From Phycisphaerales bacterium UBA1926 (GTDB lineage Bacteria; Planctomycetota; Phycisphaerae; Phycisphaerales; UBA1924): 12,680 nucleotides of DNA. Under the pieces are notes generated by a model, which did not search any database, was not told where the DNA came from, and was given only the letters and a program-made list of their open reading frames with translations. The translations under genes were made by a program, and so were the position numbers. The stretch is from the NCBI GenBank assembly GCA_002337215.1, contig DDFO01000038.1, positions 53,170 through 65,849 of the forward strand. The letters run 5' to 3'. Shown in pieces: positions 1-7,058 of this stretch (position 1 is its first letter; each line of letters begins with the position of its first letter).

Positions 1-765
1 CCCGCCATATTCGGTGGGGGTAACACCCCGTGCCGACCGGCCGATGACCCGTGCAGACTGGGGGGTTCCGAACGCTCCAATACCGCCGAGTGCACCCAAA
101 TAGGTGTCAAGCGAGCGGATCGGGTAGCTCCATCCATCAAGCGCAATGCTCCGGACGACGCATCCATCGGCCTGTGCCGCCGGGATCCACTGTTCCTTGA
201 TATCCATGAACCCGATCGACGGCACGATCTCGATCGCCTCAGCATCCGCGATCAGGATGCCTGAAAAACTGCCGTCCGGATTTGTCGCGATTGTGATCGT
301 GGGACCACCTGCCTCATGGGCATCGAGCATCGGCCGGAATATCTCGGGGGACGCGAGAAGGCGGGAATGCTCGATCACGATTCGAGGCCCCGGTGCCTCC
401 AAAGAGACGCTCGCATCGCGGAGCACACCCGCGGGGCCGCGGTACGCCGCGGAATCGACAAGCAATCGCGGCGACCAACCCGCTCGCTTCCAGTTTCGCT
501 CGCCCTCGTCATCGGTGAGCACGATGACCGACTCGTCGCCGAGTCCGACCGATGTGAACGCTGTATTCCAGACGTCGAAGATGCAGCGGTCTGGATCCTG
601 AGGCAGACAGAGCATCGGGCGGCCGAACCGATCGGCAAGGCCCGGAGATCGCAGGCCGCCACCAAGCACGAACGCGCCCGCGGCACGAGGGCGTGTCTGG
701 GCCGGCTCTGGCGGATCGGATTGTGTTTGCACGGCTTGCAATGGGACGTTTCCAGAAAAAGACAC
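1..765 (-). CDS. Sugar nucleotidyltransferase-like protein, divergent, C-terminus off the left edge
   Basis: The minus-strand frame is open from an in-frame stop at 831-829 down to base 1, giving 255 residues from GTG 765. Residues 31-55 (AFVLGGGLRSPGLADRFGRPML, then CLP) look like the nucleotide-binding start of the NTP_transferase fold (LAGGxGxRL...KPMLPI). Residues 110-118 (GPAGVLRDA) match the position of the usual GTAGAV segment. Residues 185-195 (GFMDIKEQWIP), followed by a W-S-Y-P-I-R-S-L-D-x-Y stretch, match the end of such domains. The last residues may begin a left-handed beta-helix. Family members join a sugar 1-phosphate to an NTP. Two expected features are altered: the loop lacks the GTR triplet, and the usual VxGD metal aspartate region reads VIEHS (residues 130-134). 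It may therefore use another substrate or be inactive. GTG 765 is the only upstream GTG/ATG start; GTG 732 is an alternative. Neither has a clear Shine-Dalgarno. It is divergent from rfbD. Confidence 0.75.
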   Translation of the reverse strand, partial: MSFSGNVPLQAVQTQSDPPEPAQTRPRAAGAFVLGGGLRSPGLADRFGRPMLCLPQDPDRCIFDVWNTAFTSVGLGDESVIVLTDDEGERNWKRAGWSPRLLVDSAAYRGPAGVLRDASVSLEAPGPRIVIEHSRLLASPEIFRPMLDAHEAGGPTITIATNPDGSFSGILIADAEAIEIVPSIGFMDIKEQWIPAAQADGCVVRSIALDGWSYPIRSLDTYLGALGGIGAFGTPQSARVIGRSARGVTPTEYGG

Positions 766-1258
766 CAGAACGGGTGGGTGTCCGATCGCGTTTGCCGCGG
801 CCGAGCAGATCTCGGGCCGGCTCGCTCCTCATTGAACTCGGTCGATTCGCCGCTGATCTTCCCCGGCGTTCTCAGCGATCGGCCTGATCTCATGAACATG
901 ATGCATACGACTGACAACGCAGCGATGATCGGACGATCGCACCGTGTATCGAAAAAGTCAGGGACTCGATCTGGTGGTCGCGACGCCCTGTGGTTTGTAT
1001 CGACGGAGACTCTTTTGCGGACGATCCACCCGAACTGGTGGAGAATCAGGAGTCCGACTCATCCACTCGGCACGCTGAGAGCTCGGGAGGGGACGCCCAC
1101 GTACGATTTGTTCTGGTGAAGACGGCCGGATTGGACTTCAGGTGGCACAAGCCTGACGACGATCGACTGGGTGTGGTTTTTGGCAAACCGGGTTGGATCG
1201 CCGAACGACCGAACCGACTTTTTTACGCAGCGCTGATACGTGGACAGGACGGAGACCG
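766..1258. other. 493-base divergent intergenic region
   Basis: This spacer lies between the divergently read nucleotidyltransferase-like gene and rfbD. It is visibly less GC-rich than the flanking genes and has no frame with convincing codon bias. A plus-strand frame opens at GTG 990 and runs to 1367, but it would overlap rfbD by 109 bases. A 75-codon frame at 892-1119 has no ribosome binding site and no recognisable motif. A small inverted repeat, GGTTT-TTGGC-AAACC, lies at 1175-1189. No good -35/-10 pair could be picked for either direction, although at least the rfbD promoter probably lies here. Confidence 0.6.
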
Positions 1259-2167
1259 ATGGGGGCTGAATTCGGAGACAGGACGCTCATCATCGGTGCG
1301 GCCGGCATGCTCGGCCGGGCGATCTGCCACACCCTCGCTGGTGCTGGCTTGGCATTCGACGCTGTAGATGCGGTCCGGAACGAGGCCGAGGGGATCGGCG
1401 GGTTCGATCTGTGCGCCGAGCGGGATCTCTCCCGGATCGCCGATGGGCGATGGGCGATGGTCATCAACTGCGCCGCGTGGACTGACGTTGATGCCGCCGA
1501 AGAGAACGAGCAGGCCGCGACGGCCTTGAACGGCATTGCGGTTGGTGCACTCGGCGCCGCGTGCAACGCGGGCGGGTGTCTCTGTGTCCATTTCAGCACC
1601 GACTATGTCTTCAACGGACAGGGCACGTCTCCCTACACCGTGGATCACCCGATCGATCCGATCAACGCCTACGGGCGATCGAAGGCGGTCGGGGAACGGC
1701 TGCTGGCCGAGTCGGAGGCCGAGCACATCCTGATTCGCACGAGTTGGCTCTATGGGCCCTGGGGGAAGAACTTTGTGCGCACGATGCGTTCGCTGATGCA
1801 GTCCCGCGATTCGCTGAAAGTGGTTGATGACCAGCGGGGCCGTCCGACGAGCGTCGAGCAGCTCGCACGCACGACCCTCGGGCTCGTGAGCGCGGGCGCT
1901 CGGGGCACCTTCCACGCGTGCGATGGGGGTGAATGCACCTGGCACGGTCTGGCGTCCGCGATCCGCGACACGCTCGGGCTTGGTACGACGATCGATCCGT
2001 GCACGACCGGTGAGTTCCCGCGTCCGGCGGTGCGCCCGGCCTACAGCGTGCTGGATCTGAGCACAACGACTGGTATCGTGGGCGAACTGATTCCGTGGGA
2101 AGACGAATTACGGCGTGTGCTCTCCGCGGTCGACGCCGCCGAGCAGACCGAAGAGGCCAAGGCATGA
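1259..2167 (+). CDS. rfbD: dTDP-4-dehydrorhamnose reductase
   Basis: RmlD/RfbD reduces dTDP-4-dehydro-L-rhamnose to dTDP-L-rhamnose with NAD(P)H, the last step of the cytoplasmic dTDP-rhamnose pathway. The 302-residue product has the normal family length. The Rossmann loop GAAGMLG is at residues 13-19, STDYVF at 113-118, and the catalytic Y138-x3-K142 in YGRSK. A TSWLYG segment follows, then a DDQRGRPTS stretch and the C-terminal RPAYSVLD motif typical of the family. ATG 1259 is chosen because GGAG sits at 1251-1254 and the Rossmann strand begins soon after. An in-frame start at 1193 would add 22 residues with no family counterpart. The stop codon overlaps the rfbB start by four bases (ATGA), so the two are probably translationally coupled. 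It is the first gene of the rhamnose unit, and a promoter is expected upstream in the 493-base spacer. Confidence 0.95.
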   Translation: MGAEFGDRTLIIGAAGMLGRAICHTLAGAGLAFDAVDAVRNEAEGIGGFDLCAERDLSRIADGRWAMVINCAAWTDVDAAEENEQAATALNGIAVGALGAACNAGGCLCVHFSTDYVFNGQGTSPYTVDHPIDPINAYGRSKAVGERLLAESEAEHILIRTSWLYGPWGKNFVRTMRSLMQSRDSLKVVDDQRGRPTSVEQLARTTLGLVSAGARGTFHACDGGECTWHGLASAIRDTLGLGTTIDPCTTGEFPRPAVRPAYSVLDLSTTTGIVGELIPWEDELRRVLSAVDAAEQTEEAKA

Positions 2168-3192
2168 AGAAGATCCTCGTTACCGGCGGTGCGGGCTTCA
2201 TCGGCTCGAACCTGATCCGCATGATGCTCGATGAGTACGACGGCTACGACGTCGTCAATCTCGACGTGCTCTCATACTCGGGCAACCTTGAGAATCTCGC
2301 GGGGTGCGAAGACAACCCGCGGTACTCGTTTATCAAGGGCGATGTGTCGGACCCCGATACCGCGTCGGCCGCGATCGCCGGTTGCGACGCCGTGCTGCAT
2401 CTCGCGGCCGAAAGCCACGTTGATCGTTCGATCACCGGGCCGCGCCCGTTTGTCGTCGCCAACACGCTCGGGACCCAGACAATTCTGGAGGCGTGGCGGC
2501 AGGGCCAGGGGGGCGAGGGTGCGCCGTTTGTCTATATCAGTACCGATGAGGTGTACGGGAGCCTCCCGCTCGAGAACCCCGAGGTGCGATTCACCGAGGA
2601 CTCGCCGATCGTGCCCAGCAGCGTCTACTCGGCGAGCAAGGCCGCGGGTGATCATCTCGCGCACGCCTATCACCACACCTACGGCATGGATGTCCGCATC
2701 ACGCGATGCTCAAACAACTTCGGGCCTTACCAGTTTCCCGAGAAAGTCATCCCGCTGTTCGTGACCAACCTGATGGAAGACAGAAAGGTCCCGCTCTACG
2801 GAGACGGGCTGAATGTCCGCGACTGGATCCATGTTGACGACCACGCCCGGGGTATCCTGGCGGCGCTCGAGAAGGGCAGGGGGGGCGAGGTCTACAACCT
2901 CGGGTCCGACAACGAGCGGTCCAATCTCGAGCTCACGCACATGATCCTCGACTTGATGGGCAAGGGGAAAGACAGCATCGAGCATGTCGAGGATCGGTTG
3001 GGTCACGACCGCCGGTACGCGATCGAGTCAGCCAAGGCGCAGCGGGAGCTGGGCTGGAAGGCCGAGCGGTCGGCCTGGCCCGAAGGGCTTGAGAAGACCG
3101 TGCAGTGGTATCGCGACAATGAGGAATGGTGGCGGCGCGTCAAGAGCGGTGCGTACCGCGAGTACTACGAGAAGCAGTACAGCGGGCGGTGA
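2164..3192 (+). CDS. rfbB: dTDP-glucose 4,6-dehydratase
   Basis: RmlB/RfbB converts dTDP-glucose to dTDP-4-dehydro-6-deoxyglucose, the committed step towards dTDP-L-rhamnose, using tightly bound NAD. The product is 342 residues, normal for the family. The NAD loop GGAGFIGSN is at residues 8-16. HLAAESHVDRS is at 79-89. The catalytic triplet T127-D128-E129 lies in STDEVYG, and Y155/K159 form the YxxxK pair in YSASKAAGDH. A CSNNFGPYQFPEK motif, GDGLNVRDWIHVDDH and DRLGHDRRY complete the signature of true dTDP-glucose dehydratases rather than generic epimerases. ATG 2164 overlaps the rfbD stop and has AAGAGG seven bases upstream (2151-2156). Longer starts would lie inside rfbD. All catalytic residues are present, so it should be active. 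Confidence 0.97.
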   Translation: MKKILVTGGAGFIGSNLIRMMLDEYDGYDVVNLDVLSYSGNLENLAGCEDNPRYSFIKGDVSDPDTASAAIAGCDAVLHLAAESHVDRSITGPRPFVVANTLGTQTILEAWRQGQGGEGAPFVYISTDEVYGSLPLENPEVRFTEDSPIVPSSVYSASKAAGDHLAHAYHHTYGMDVRITRCSNNFGPYQFPEKVIPLFVTNLMEDRKVPLYGDGLNVRDWIHVDDHARGILAALEKGRGGEVYNLGSDNERSNLELTHMILDLMGKGKDSIEHVEDRLGHDRRYAIESAKAQRELGWKAERSAWPEGLEKTVQWYRDNEEWWRRVKSGAYREYYEKQYSGR

Positions 3193-3259
3193 GCGCCGGG
3201 CTCGTGCGGATGACCGCGTGCGAGCACCGGGAACGGACAGGGTTGCTGCGGGGAGCACG

Positions 3260-3820
3260 ATGGGCGTGACGATCGAGAAGACCGAACTGGACGGCGTCTT
3301 GCTGATCACGCCGGACAAGTTCGGCGATGAGCGAGGGTTCTTCAGCGAGACCTATAACGCGGCGGCACTGCGAACGCACGGCATCGAGGCCGAGTTCGAC
3401 CAGGACAACCACTCCTTTAGCGCAACGCCCGGCACACTCCGGGGACTGCATTTCCAGCGGGCACCAACCGCCCAGACCAAGCTCGTCCGCGTGACACGAG
3501 GCTCGGTGCTCGACGTCGCGGTGGATATCCGAACCGGGTCGCCGACATACGGCCGGCACGTTGCTGCCGAGTTGAGTGCCGACAACTGGACTCAGATTCT
3601 TGTCCCCGCGGGATTCGCCCATGGGTTCTGCACGCTCGAGCCCGACACGGAGGTGCTCTACAAGGTTGATGCGCCCTATGCACCCCAAGACGAGGGTGGG
3701 CTGCGCTGGGACGACCCGGACCTGGGGATTCAATGGCCGGAATTCGCCGGGGCTGTTCTGTCCCAGCGAGACGGGGAATGGCCTTCGTTCACCGGGTTCG
3801 CGTCACCGTTCTCGGTCTAA
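3260..3820 (+). CDS. rfbC: dTDP-4-dehydrorhamnose 3,5-epimerase
   Basis: RmlC/RfbC epimerises dTDP-4-dehydro-6-deoxyglucose at C3 and C5 to give the substrate of RfbD. The 186-residue cupin-type protein has the normal length. Visible motifs are FGDERGFFSETY (residues 21-32), QDNHSFS (48-54), LRGLHFQ (60-66) with the catalytic base H64, VPAGFAHGF (115-123), and Y134 in VLYKVD as the likely catalytic acid. RWDDPDLGIQWP (149-160) is the usual C-terminal signature. ATG 3260 is supported by GGGGAG at 3250-3255 and by the family's N-terminal length. The gene starts 67 bases after rfbB, a wider gap than the rfbD-rfbB overlap, but in the same direction and very probably in the same operon. No credible terminator follows it. 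Confidence 0.96.
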   Translation: MGVTIEKTELDGVLLITPDKFGDERGFFSETYNAAALRTHGIEAEFDQDNHSFSATPGTLRGLHFQRAPTAQTKLVRVTRGSVLDVAVDIRTGSPTYGRHVAAELSADNWTQILVPAGFAHGFCTLEPDTEVLYKVDAPYAPQDEGGLRWDDPDLGIQWPEFAGAVLSQRDGEWPSFTGFASPFSV

Positions 3821-3856
3821 AAAGGCCTTCTTGGGCCGCAGACTCGCCTCGGGGTC

Positions 3857-3885
3857 TTGGAATCGCCCCGGAAGCCCGATAGTCT
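3857..3885 (+). promoter_or_regulatory. Possible sigma70-type promoter for the beta-helix gene
   Basis: A TTGGAA hexamer (3857-3862) and a TAGTCT hexamer (3880-3885) are separated by exactly 17 bases in the spacer after rfbC. The predicted transcription start falls near 3892, leaving a leader of about 145 bases before the GTG at 4038. The -10 match is partial, so this is a suggestion based on spacing and position. The beta-helix gene could instead be read through from rfbC. Confidence 0.3.
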
Positions 3886-3889
3886 GAAA

Positions 3890-3925
3890 ATGAGGCCTGT
3901 GCCGCTGTCAATGCGGCCTGTGCGG
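3890..3925 (+). repeat. Imperfect 15-base direct repeat with 21-base period
   Basis: ATGAGGCCTGTGCCG (3890-3904) and ATGCGGCCTGTGCGG (3911-3925) match at 13 of 15 positions and start 21 bases apart, two helical turns. They share an identical core, GGCCTGTGC. They lie just downstream of the possible -10 hexamer, a position typical of an operator bound by a regulator on one DNA face. With only two copies, chance or a local duplication cannot be excluded. Confidence 0.4.
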
Positions 3926-4006
3926 ACAAATCAGTGGGCGAGGTGTACGGTTGCGTTGCCTGCCCAGAGCTTGGAACCGACTGGTATCTCCGGAGGGGTG
4001 CCCGTG

Positions 4007-4030
4007 CCGGGTGCCCGAGAACCCGGAGGA
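4007..4030 (+). promoter_or_regulatory. Ribosome binding site of the beta-helix gene with an overlapping hairpin
   Basis: GGAGGA (4025-4030) precedes GTG 4038 and decides that start. GTG 4032 would be only one base from it, and TTG 3951 has no Shine-Dalgarno. Just upstream, CCGGGT (4007-4012) pairs perfectly with ACCCGG (4021-4026) around an eight-base loop, so the right arm covers the first GG of the Shine-Dalgarno. A nine-base direct repeat, GGGTGCCCG, occurs at 3996-4004 and 4009-4017, and a second GGAGGGG lies at 3992-3998. Confidence 0.45.
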
Positions 4031-4037
4031 AGTGACC

Positions 4038-6203
4038 GTGGACACATCCCATCTTGACATCTCAGGGCTCGGCGTTCGTCGCCATGCCCGAACCGCAGCC
4101 CGCTGCACGCTCGCCGGCGCGGCCGCGCTCTTTCTGATCGGTGCGAGCGCCACCGCTGATCCAAGCATCCGACCCGACAGCCGACTGATCTATGTCAGCA
4201 GCACCGCCGGCGACGACGCGAACGATGGCCTGTCGCCCGCGTCGCCCAAGCAGACGCTCGCCGGCGCGGTCGATCTGCTGCGCAACGGGTACCCAGACTG
4301 GCTGTTCTTACGCCGCGGCGACTCGTGGACCGAGGGCTTCAAACCCTTCGATTTTTCGGGGCGCAGCGACAGTGAGCCGATCGTGATCACGGCGTATGGC
4401 CCGGGCGACGTGAGCCCCATGGTCATCCCCAGCGAGCCCTCCAACGCTCGCCCCGATGAGCCCAACACGTACACCTTTGGCATCGACTTCCCGGCCGAGC
4501 AGCCCAACGGCGGCGGCGGTGGTGGGGCGGGTCCGGTGCTCGTCCCGGGCAACGGCTGGCTCGACTCGACCGATCAGCCCGCGGCGGTCGGCGCCCAGGG
4601 CGACAAGGGGTGGGACGCGAAGGTCATCGCCCGCTGGGATGTTGTCCCGAATCAGACGTTCAGCGGCAACTTCGACATCGGCGTCACCGCGTTCCACATC
4701 AACGGGGTTGACCGCGTCGACTTCAGTGTCGAGGGCGGCCCGTGGGTTTCGGTTGACGAGACCTCGGTGAACCCGCGCACCGGCGTGTGGGAGTACTGGG
4801 TGACGCTCGACGCCGGGGCCTTTGACGACGACGGACACATCGAGGTCCGCGCCATCGCCTGGCCGGAGAACGCGGGTATCCCGCGTGTCCTCGCGGGTGA
4901 GTTCAACGATGAATCCGCCATGCTCGGCGAGCACTCGCTCGAGCTGTTTGCCAACGCGAACGGCACGCTCGACCCGGGTGAGCCTATTTACGTCGCGCTC
5001 AGCGGCAACGACGACTGGCCGGGCACACGTGACGCCCCGATGGCAACCCTCCGCACCGCGATGCGGGCCATCGACGACGGCGGCATCATCGAGATCATCG
5101 AGCCCGGCCTTTACGGTGTTGACCCGAGGGCGGACCGTCCCTTCGAACGATGGACCACGATCCGCAGCGCCGCGAATCTTGATCCTGCGGAAGTCCACAT
5201 CGGCCCCCACGAGTGGGACCGGATGATGCTCCACGCCAACCACATCAAGTTCCAGGACGTCGCCTTCGACCACGCGGAGATCAAGGAGATCGACGCTCAG
5301 GCACCGGCTTCGATGTGGTCATCGCCCAAACTCTGGTTCGATCGCTGTGAGTGGTTCAACAGCCTCGGTTGGACGCACACCCCGTCCGGCTACCGCCCGC
5401 CGGCACGCGGCTGGGAAGGACAGCGGTGGGTTTACTCAACTGACACGTCGTATCGCGACATGATCTACGGGCCGGTGAGTCACCTTCTCGTCCGAAACGC
5501 GCACCTCGAGCGGATCTCGGGCGACATGTTCCAGAACTCGCTGATGGTCGTCAACTCGCACTCTGACCACTGCGGCGGCGCCCCGATCGCGCACCACACC
5601 GACGTGTTCCAGTTCATGACGCCCGGCTACCCGGTGCAGGGGCAGAATGCGACGAATATCATCGCGTACGGCGTCAACGTGACGAACCTCCGCATGGCGC
5701 AGACGTTCTTCTGGCGCCTCGCCAACGGGACCGAGCTCAAAGACGCCGCGTTCGTCAACATTCTCAGCAACGTGGTCGAGGGTGCGCCCCCGTTCAGCCA
5801 GAACTATTCGGCCAACAACCACGTGCTTTTCAAGCACGTCACGCTGATCGGCCAGTCGTTCATGATGCGAAAGTCAGACGCGCTCGAGGGCCAGGGCTAT
5901 GACCCGCACAACGTTTCAATGTCCGGCTGCGTCTTCGAGCAACTCACCGTGACGAGTTTCGGCACGCCGATGCCCGAGGGCGTGGAGATCAACAACTGCC
6001 ACTTCCTGCGCGGTGTCACCTACGGCGACAACGCCAGCTCCGGCAACGACCTGAGCGATCTCTTCCTCAACGCGGACGACGGAGATTTCCGGCCGCTCGC
6101 CGACGGATGCCTCTCGGGTCGGGTCGAGATCGGGGTCGGACAGGACCTCTCGGGTCATCAGAGACCTCAACTCGCCGCCGTCGGCGCACTCGAGACGGAA
6201 TAA
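4038..6203 (+). CDS. Secreted right-handed parallel beta-helix protein with interrupted DUF1565-like module
   Basis: The 721-residue product starts with a clear signal peptide: a basic stretch with R14, R15, R18 and R22, a hydrophobic core at 24-36, and a likely cut after A40 (ATA-DP). A DUF1565-like motif begins at residue 51 (IYVSSTAGDDANDG, then SPKQTL). The region then breaks off into a six-glycine linker (about 158-163) and a segment at about 175-300 that reads like a beta-sandwich (IDGVDRV-type pattern: HINGVDRVDFSVEGG). A second DUF1565-like motif follows at 317 (IYVALSGNDDWPG, then APMATL). Residues from about 390 carry repeating short beta-strand and Asn-rich turns. The end, DFRPL...DLSGHQRP...AVGALE, matches the usual closing motif of such helices (DFxL...DxxGxxR...DIGAxE), so the protein is complete. 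Related folds include polysaccharide lyases, epimerases and adhesins. I see no defined catalytic set, so the activity is unknown. Its location suggests that it acts on the exported polysaccharide. Confidence 0.85.
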   Translation: MDTSHLDISGLGVRRHARTAARCTLAGAAALFLIGASATADPSIRPDSRLIYVSSTAGDDANDGLSPASPKQTLAGAVDLLRNGYPDWLFLRRGDSWTEGFKPFDFSGRSDSEPIVITAYGPGDVSPMVIPSEPSNARPDEPNTYTFGIDFPAEQPNGGGGGGAGPVLVPGNGWLDSTDQPAAVGAQGDKGWDAKVIARWDVVPNQTFSGNFDIGVTAFHINGVDRVDFSVEGGPWVSVDETSVNPRTGVWEYWVTLDAGAFDDDGHIEVRAIAWPENAGIPRVLAGEFNDESAMLGEHSLELFANANGTLDPGEPIYVALSGNDDWPGTRDAPMATLRTAMRAIDDGGIIEIIEPGLYGVDPRADRPFERWTTIRSAANLDPAEVHIGPHEWDRMMLHANHIKFQDVAFDHAEIKEIDAQAPASMWSSPKLWFDRCEWFNSLGWTHTPSGYRPPARGWEGQRWVYSTDTSYRDMIYGPVSHLLVRNAHLERISGDMFQNSLMVVNSHSDHCGGAPIAHHTDVFQFMTPGYPVQGQNATNIIAYGVNVTNLRMAQTFFWRLANGTELKDAAFVNILSNVVEGAPPFSQNYSANNHVLFKHVTLIGQSFMMRKSDALEGQGYDPHNVSMSGCVFEQLTVTSFGTPMPEGVEINNCHFLRGVTYGDNASSGNDLSDLFLNADDGDFRPLADGCLSGRVEIGVGQDLSGHQRPQLAAVGALETE

Positions 6204-6220
6204 TATCGATGACCGATTGT

Positions 6221-6250
6221 CCGCGGCCCGGAAGGGCCGCGGGCGTTTTT
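6221..6250 (+). terminator. Intrinsic terminator after the beta-helix gene
   Basis: CCGCGGCCC (6221-6229) pairs perfectly with GGGCCGCGG (6234-6242) around a GGAA tetraloop of the stable GNRA type. GCG and five T residues (6246-6250) follow. It starts 18 bases after the beta-helix stop codon. The nine G-C pairs make this the only strong rho-independent terminator in the window. The next gene starts only 28 bases after the T-run. Confidence 0.88.
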
Positions 6251-6278
6251 CGCACACCGCATCGGGGGAAGCACAAAG

Positions 6279-7028
6279 ATGATCACGATCCGTAGGCTCC
6301 GCGCGAAGGCGTGGCGTGTCCTCAGGCGCACGCACAAGGAATCGGTTCGCCGGTGTTTGCCGCTCTTCCGCAAGGCCGATGCCCGCGGCTACCAGCTCGA
6401 ACGGCTGGGCAGCGACTACGGCGGCTGGCGCGTCCCGGTCGATGCGGTCACCAGCGACTGGGTCTGCTACTGCGTCGGCGTCGGTGTGGACGCGACGTTC
6501 GATCTCGAAATCGCCGAGCGGTTTGGCAGCGACGTACACGCGTTCGACCCGACGCCTCGTGCAATCGACTACGCCGATCGGCTCGACGCCCCCGCAAACT
6601 TCCACTTCCACCCGGTCGGCATCTGGTCGGAAGATACCGAACTCACGTTCTTCGCGCCGGCCGATTCACGCGAGACCTCACACTCCGTCTTCGATCTGCA
6701 CGGCACCGGCGGCGGATTCCAGGCACGCTGTTTGACGCTCAAGAGCATGATGCAAGAGTGCGGGCACGACCGGGTCGATCTGCTCAAACTCGATGTTGAA
6801 GGGGCATGGAGAGAAGTCCTCGGGCACGTGCTCGACCAGCCGACGCTGCCGATCGTGATGGGCATCGAATTCGATTCGCCGACGTCTCTCCCGCTGGTGA
6901 TCAAGTGGATCGATCGGCTGCAGGAGAAGGGCCTCTCGCTCGCACACGTCGAGAAGGAAAACTTCGTCTTTATCGATTTCGATCGGCTCGAAGCCAGACG
7001 CGCCAGGGCCCGTGAGGCCGCGGCCTGA
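6279..7028 (+). CDS. FkbM-family SAM-dependent methyltransferase
   Basis: The 249-residue protein has a class I methyltransferase core of the FkbM (Methyltransf_21) type. Such enzymes usually O-methylate sugars or other hydroxyl groups. The SAM-binding loop reads YCVGVGVDATFDLEIAERFG (64-83), followed by the acidic strand end VHAFDPT (86-92). LLKLDVEGAW (168-177) is the family hallmark LKIDVEGxE, with W where E is common. The first 37 residues are rich in arginine (IRRLRAKAWRVLRRTH) and could associate peripherally with the membrane. ATG 6279 is supported by GGGGGAA at 6264-6270, eight bases upstream. The gene opens the downstream run, but only 28 bases separate it from the terminator. By context it probably methylates a sugar residue or nucleotide sugar of the polysaccharide; the substrate cannot be read from the sequence. 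Confidence 0.88.
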   Translation: MITIRRLRAKAWRVLRRTHKESVRRCLPLFRKADARGYQLERLGSDYGGWRVPVDAVTSDWVCYCVGVGVDATFDLEIAERFGSDVHAFDPTPRAIDYADRLDAPANFHFHPVGIWSEDTELTFFAPADSRETSHSVFDLHGTGGGFQARCLTLKSMMQECGHDRVDLLKLDVEGAWREVLGHVLDQPTLPIVMGIEFDSPTSLPLVIKWIDRLQEKGLSLAHVEKENFVFIDFDRLEARRARAREAAA

Positions 7029-7058
7029 TCCAGACTGCCCAACGCACGGAGGCGCGGC

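Noticed and set aside
146..1119. Plus-strand frames 146-601 and 316-1119, and minus-strand frames 375-917 and 509-832
   Set aside because: They overlap the minus-strand nucleotidyltransferase-like frame, which alone shows family motifs. Their translations are rich in Arg, Ser and Pro, as expected for shadow frames in GC-rich DNA.
3028..3318. Minus-strand frame across the end of rfbB and start of rfbC
   Set aside because: Antisense shadow of two well-supported genes, with no motif of its own.
3821..3880. Possible terminator after rfbC (GGCC-TTCTTG-GGCC, or CGGGG...CCCCG)
   Set aside because: The stems are only four to five base pairs and no T-run follows either of them.
3857..4057. Small plus-strand ORF of 66 codons in the spacer before the beta-helix gene
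   Set aside because: No ribosome binding site, low-complexity Arg/Pro translation, and it overlaps the signal peptide of the beta-helix gene.
4308..5273. Minus-strand frame of 321 codons inside the beta-helix gene
   Set aside because: Its Val/Asp/Arg-rich content mirrors the GC-rich third positions of the sense gene. The sense frame has a signal peptide, two family motifs and a terminator.
6201..6206. TAATAT as a -10 box for the FkbM run
   Set aside because: No -35 hexamer at 16-18 bases upstream, and a start there would lie just before the intrinsic terminator.
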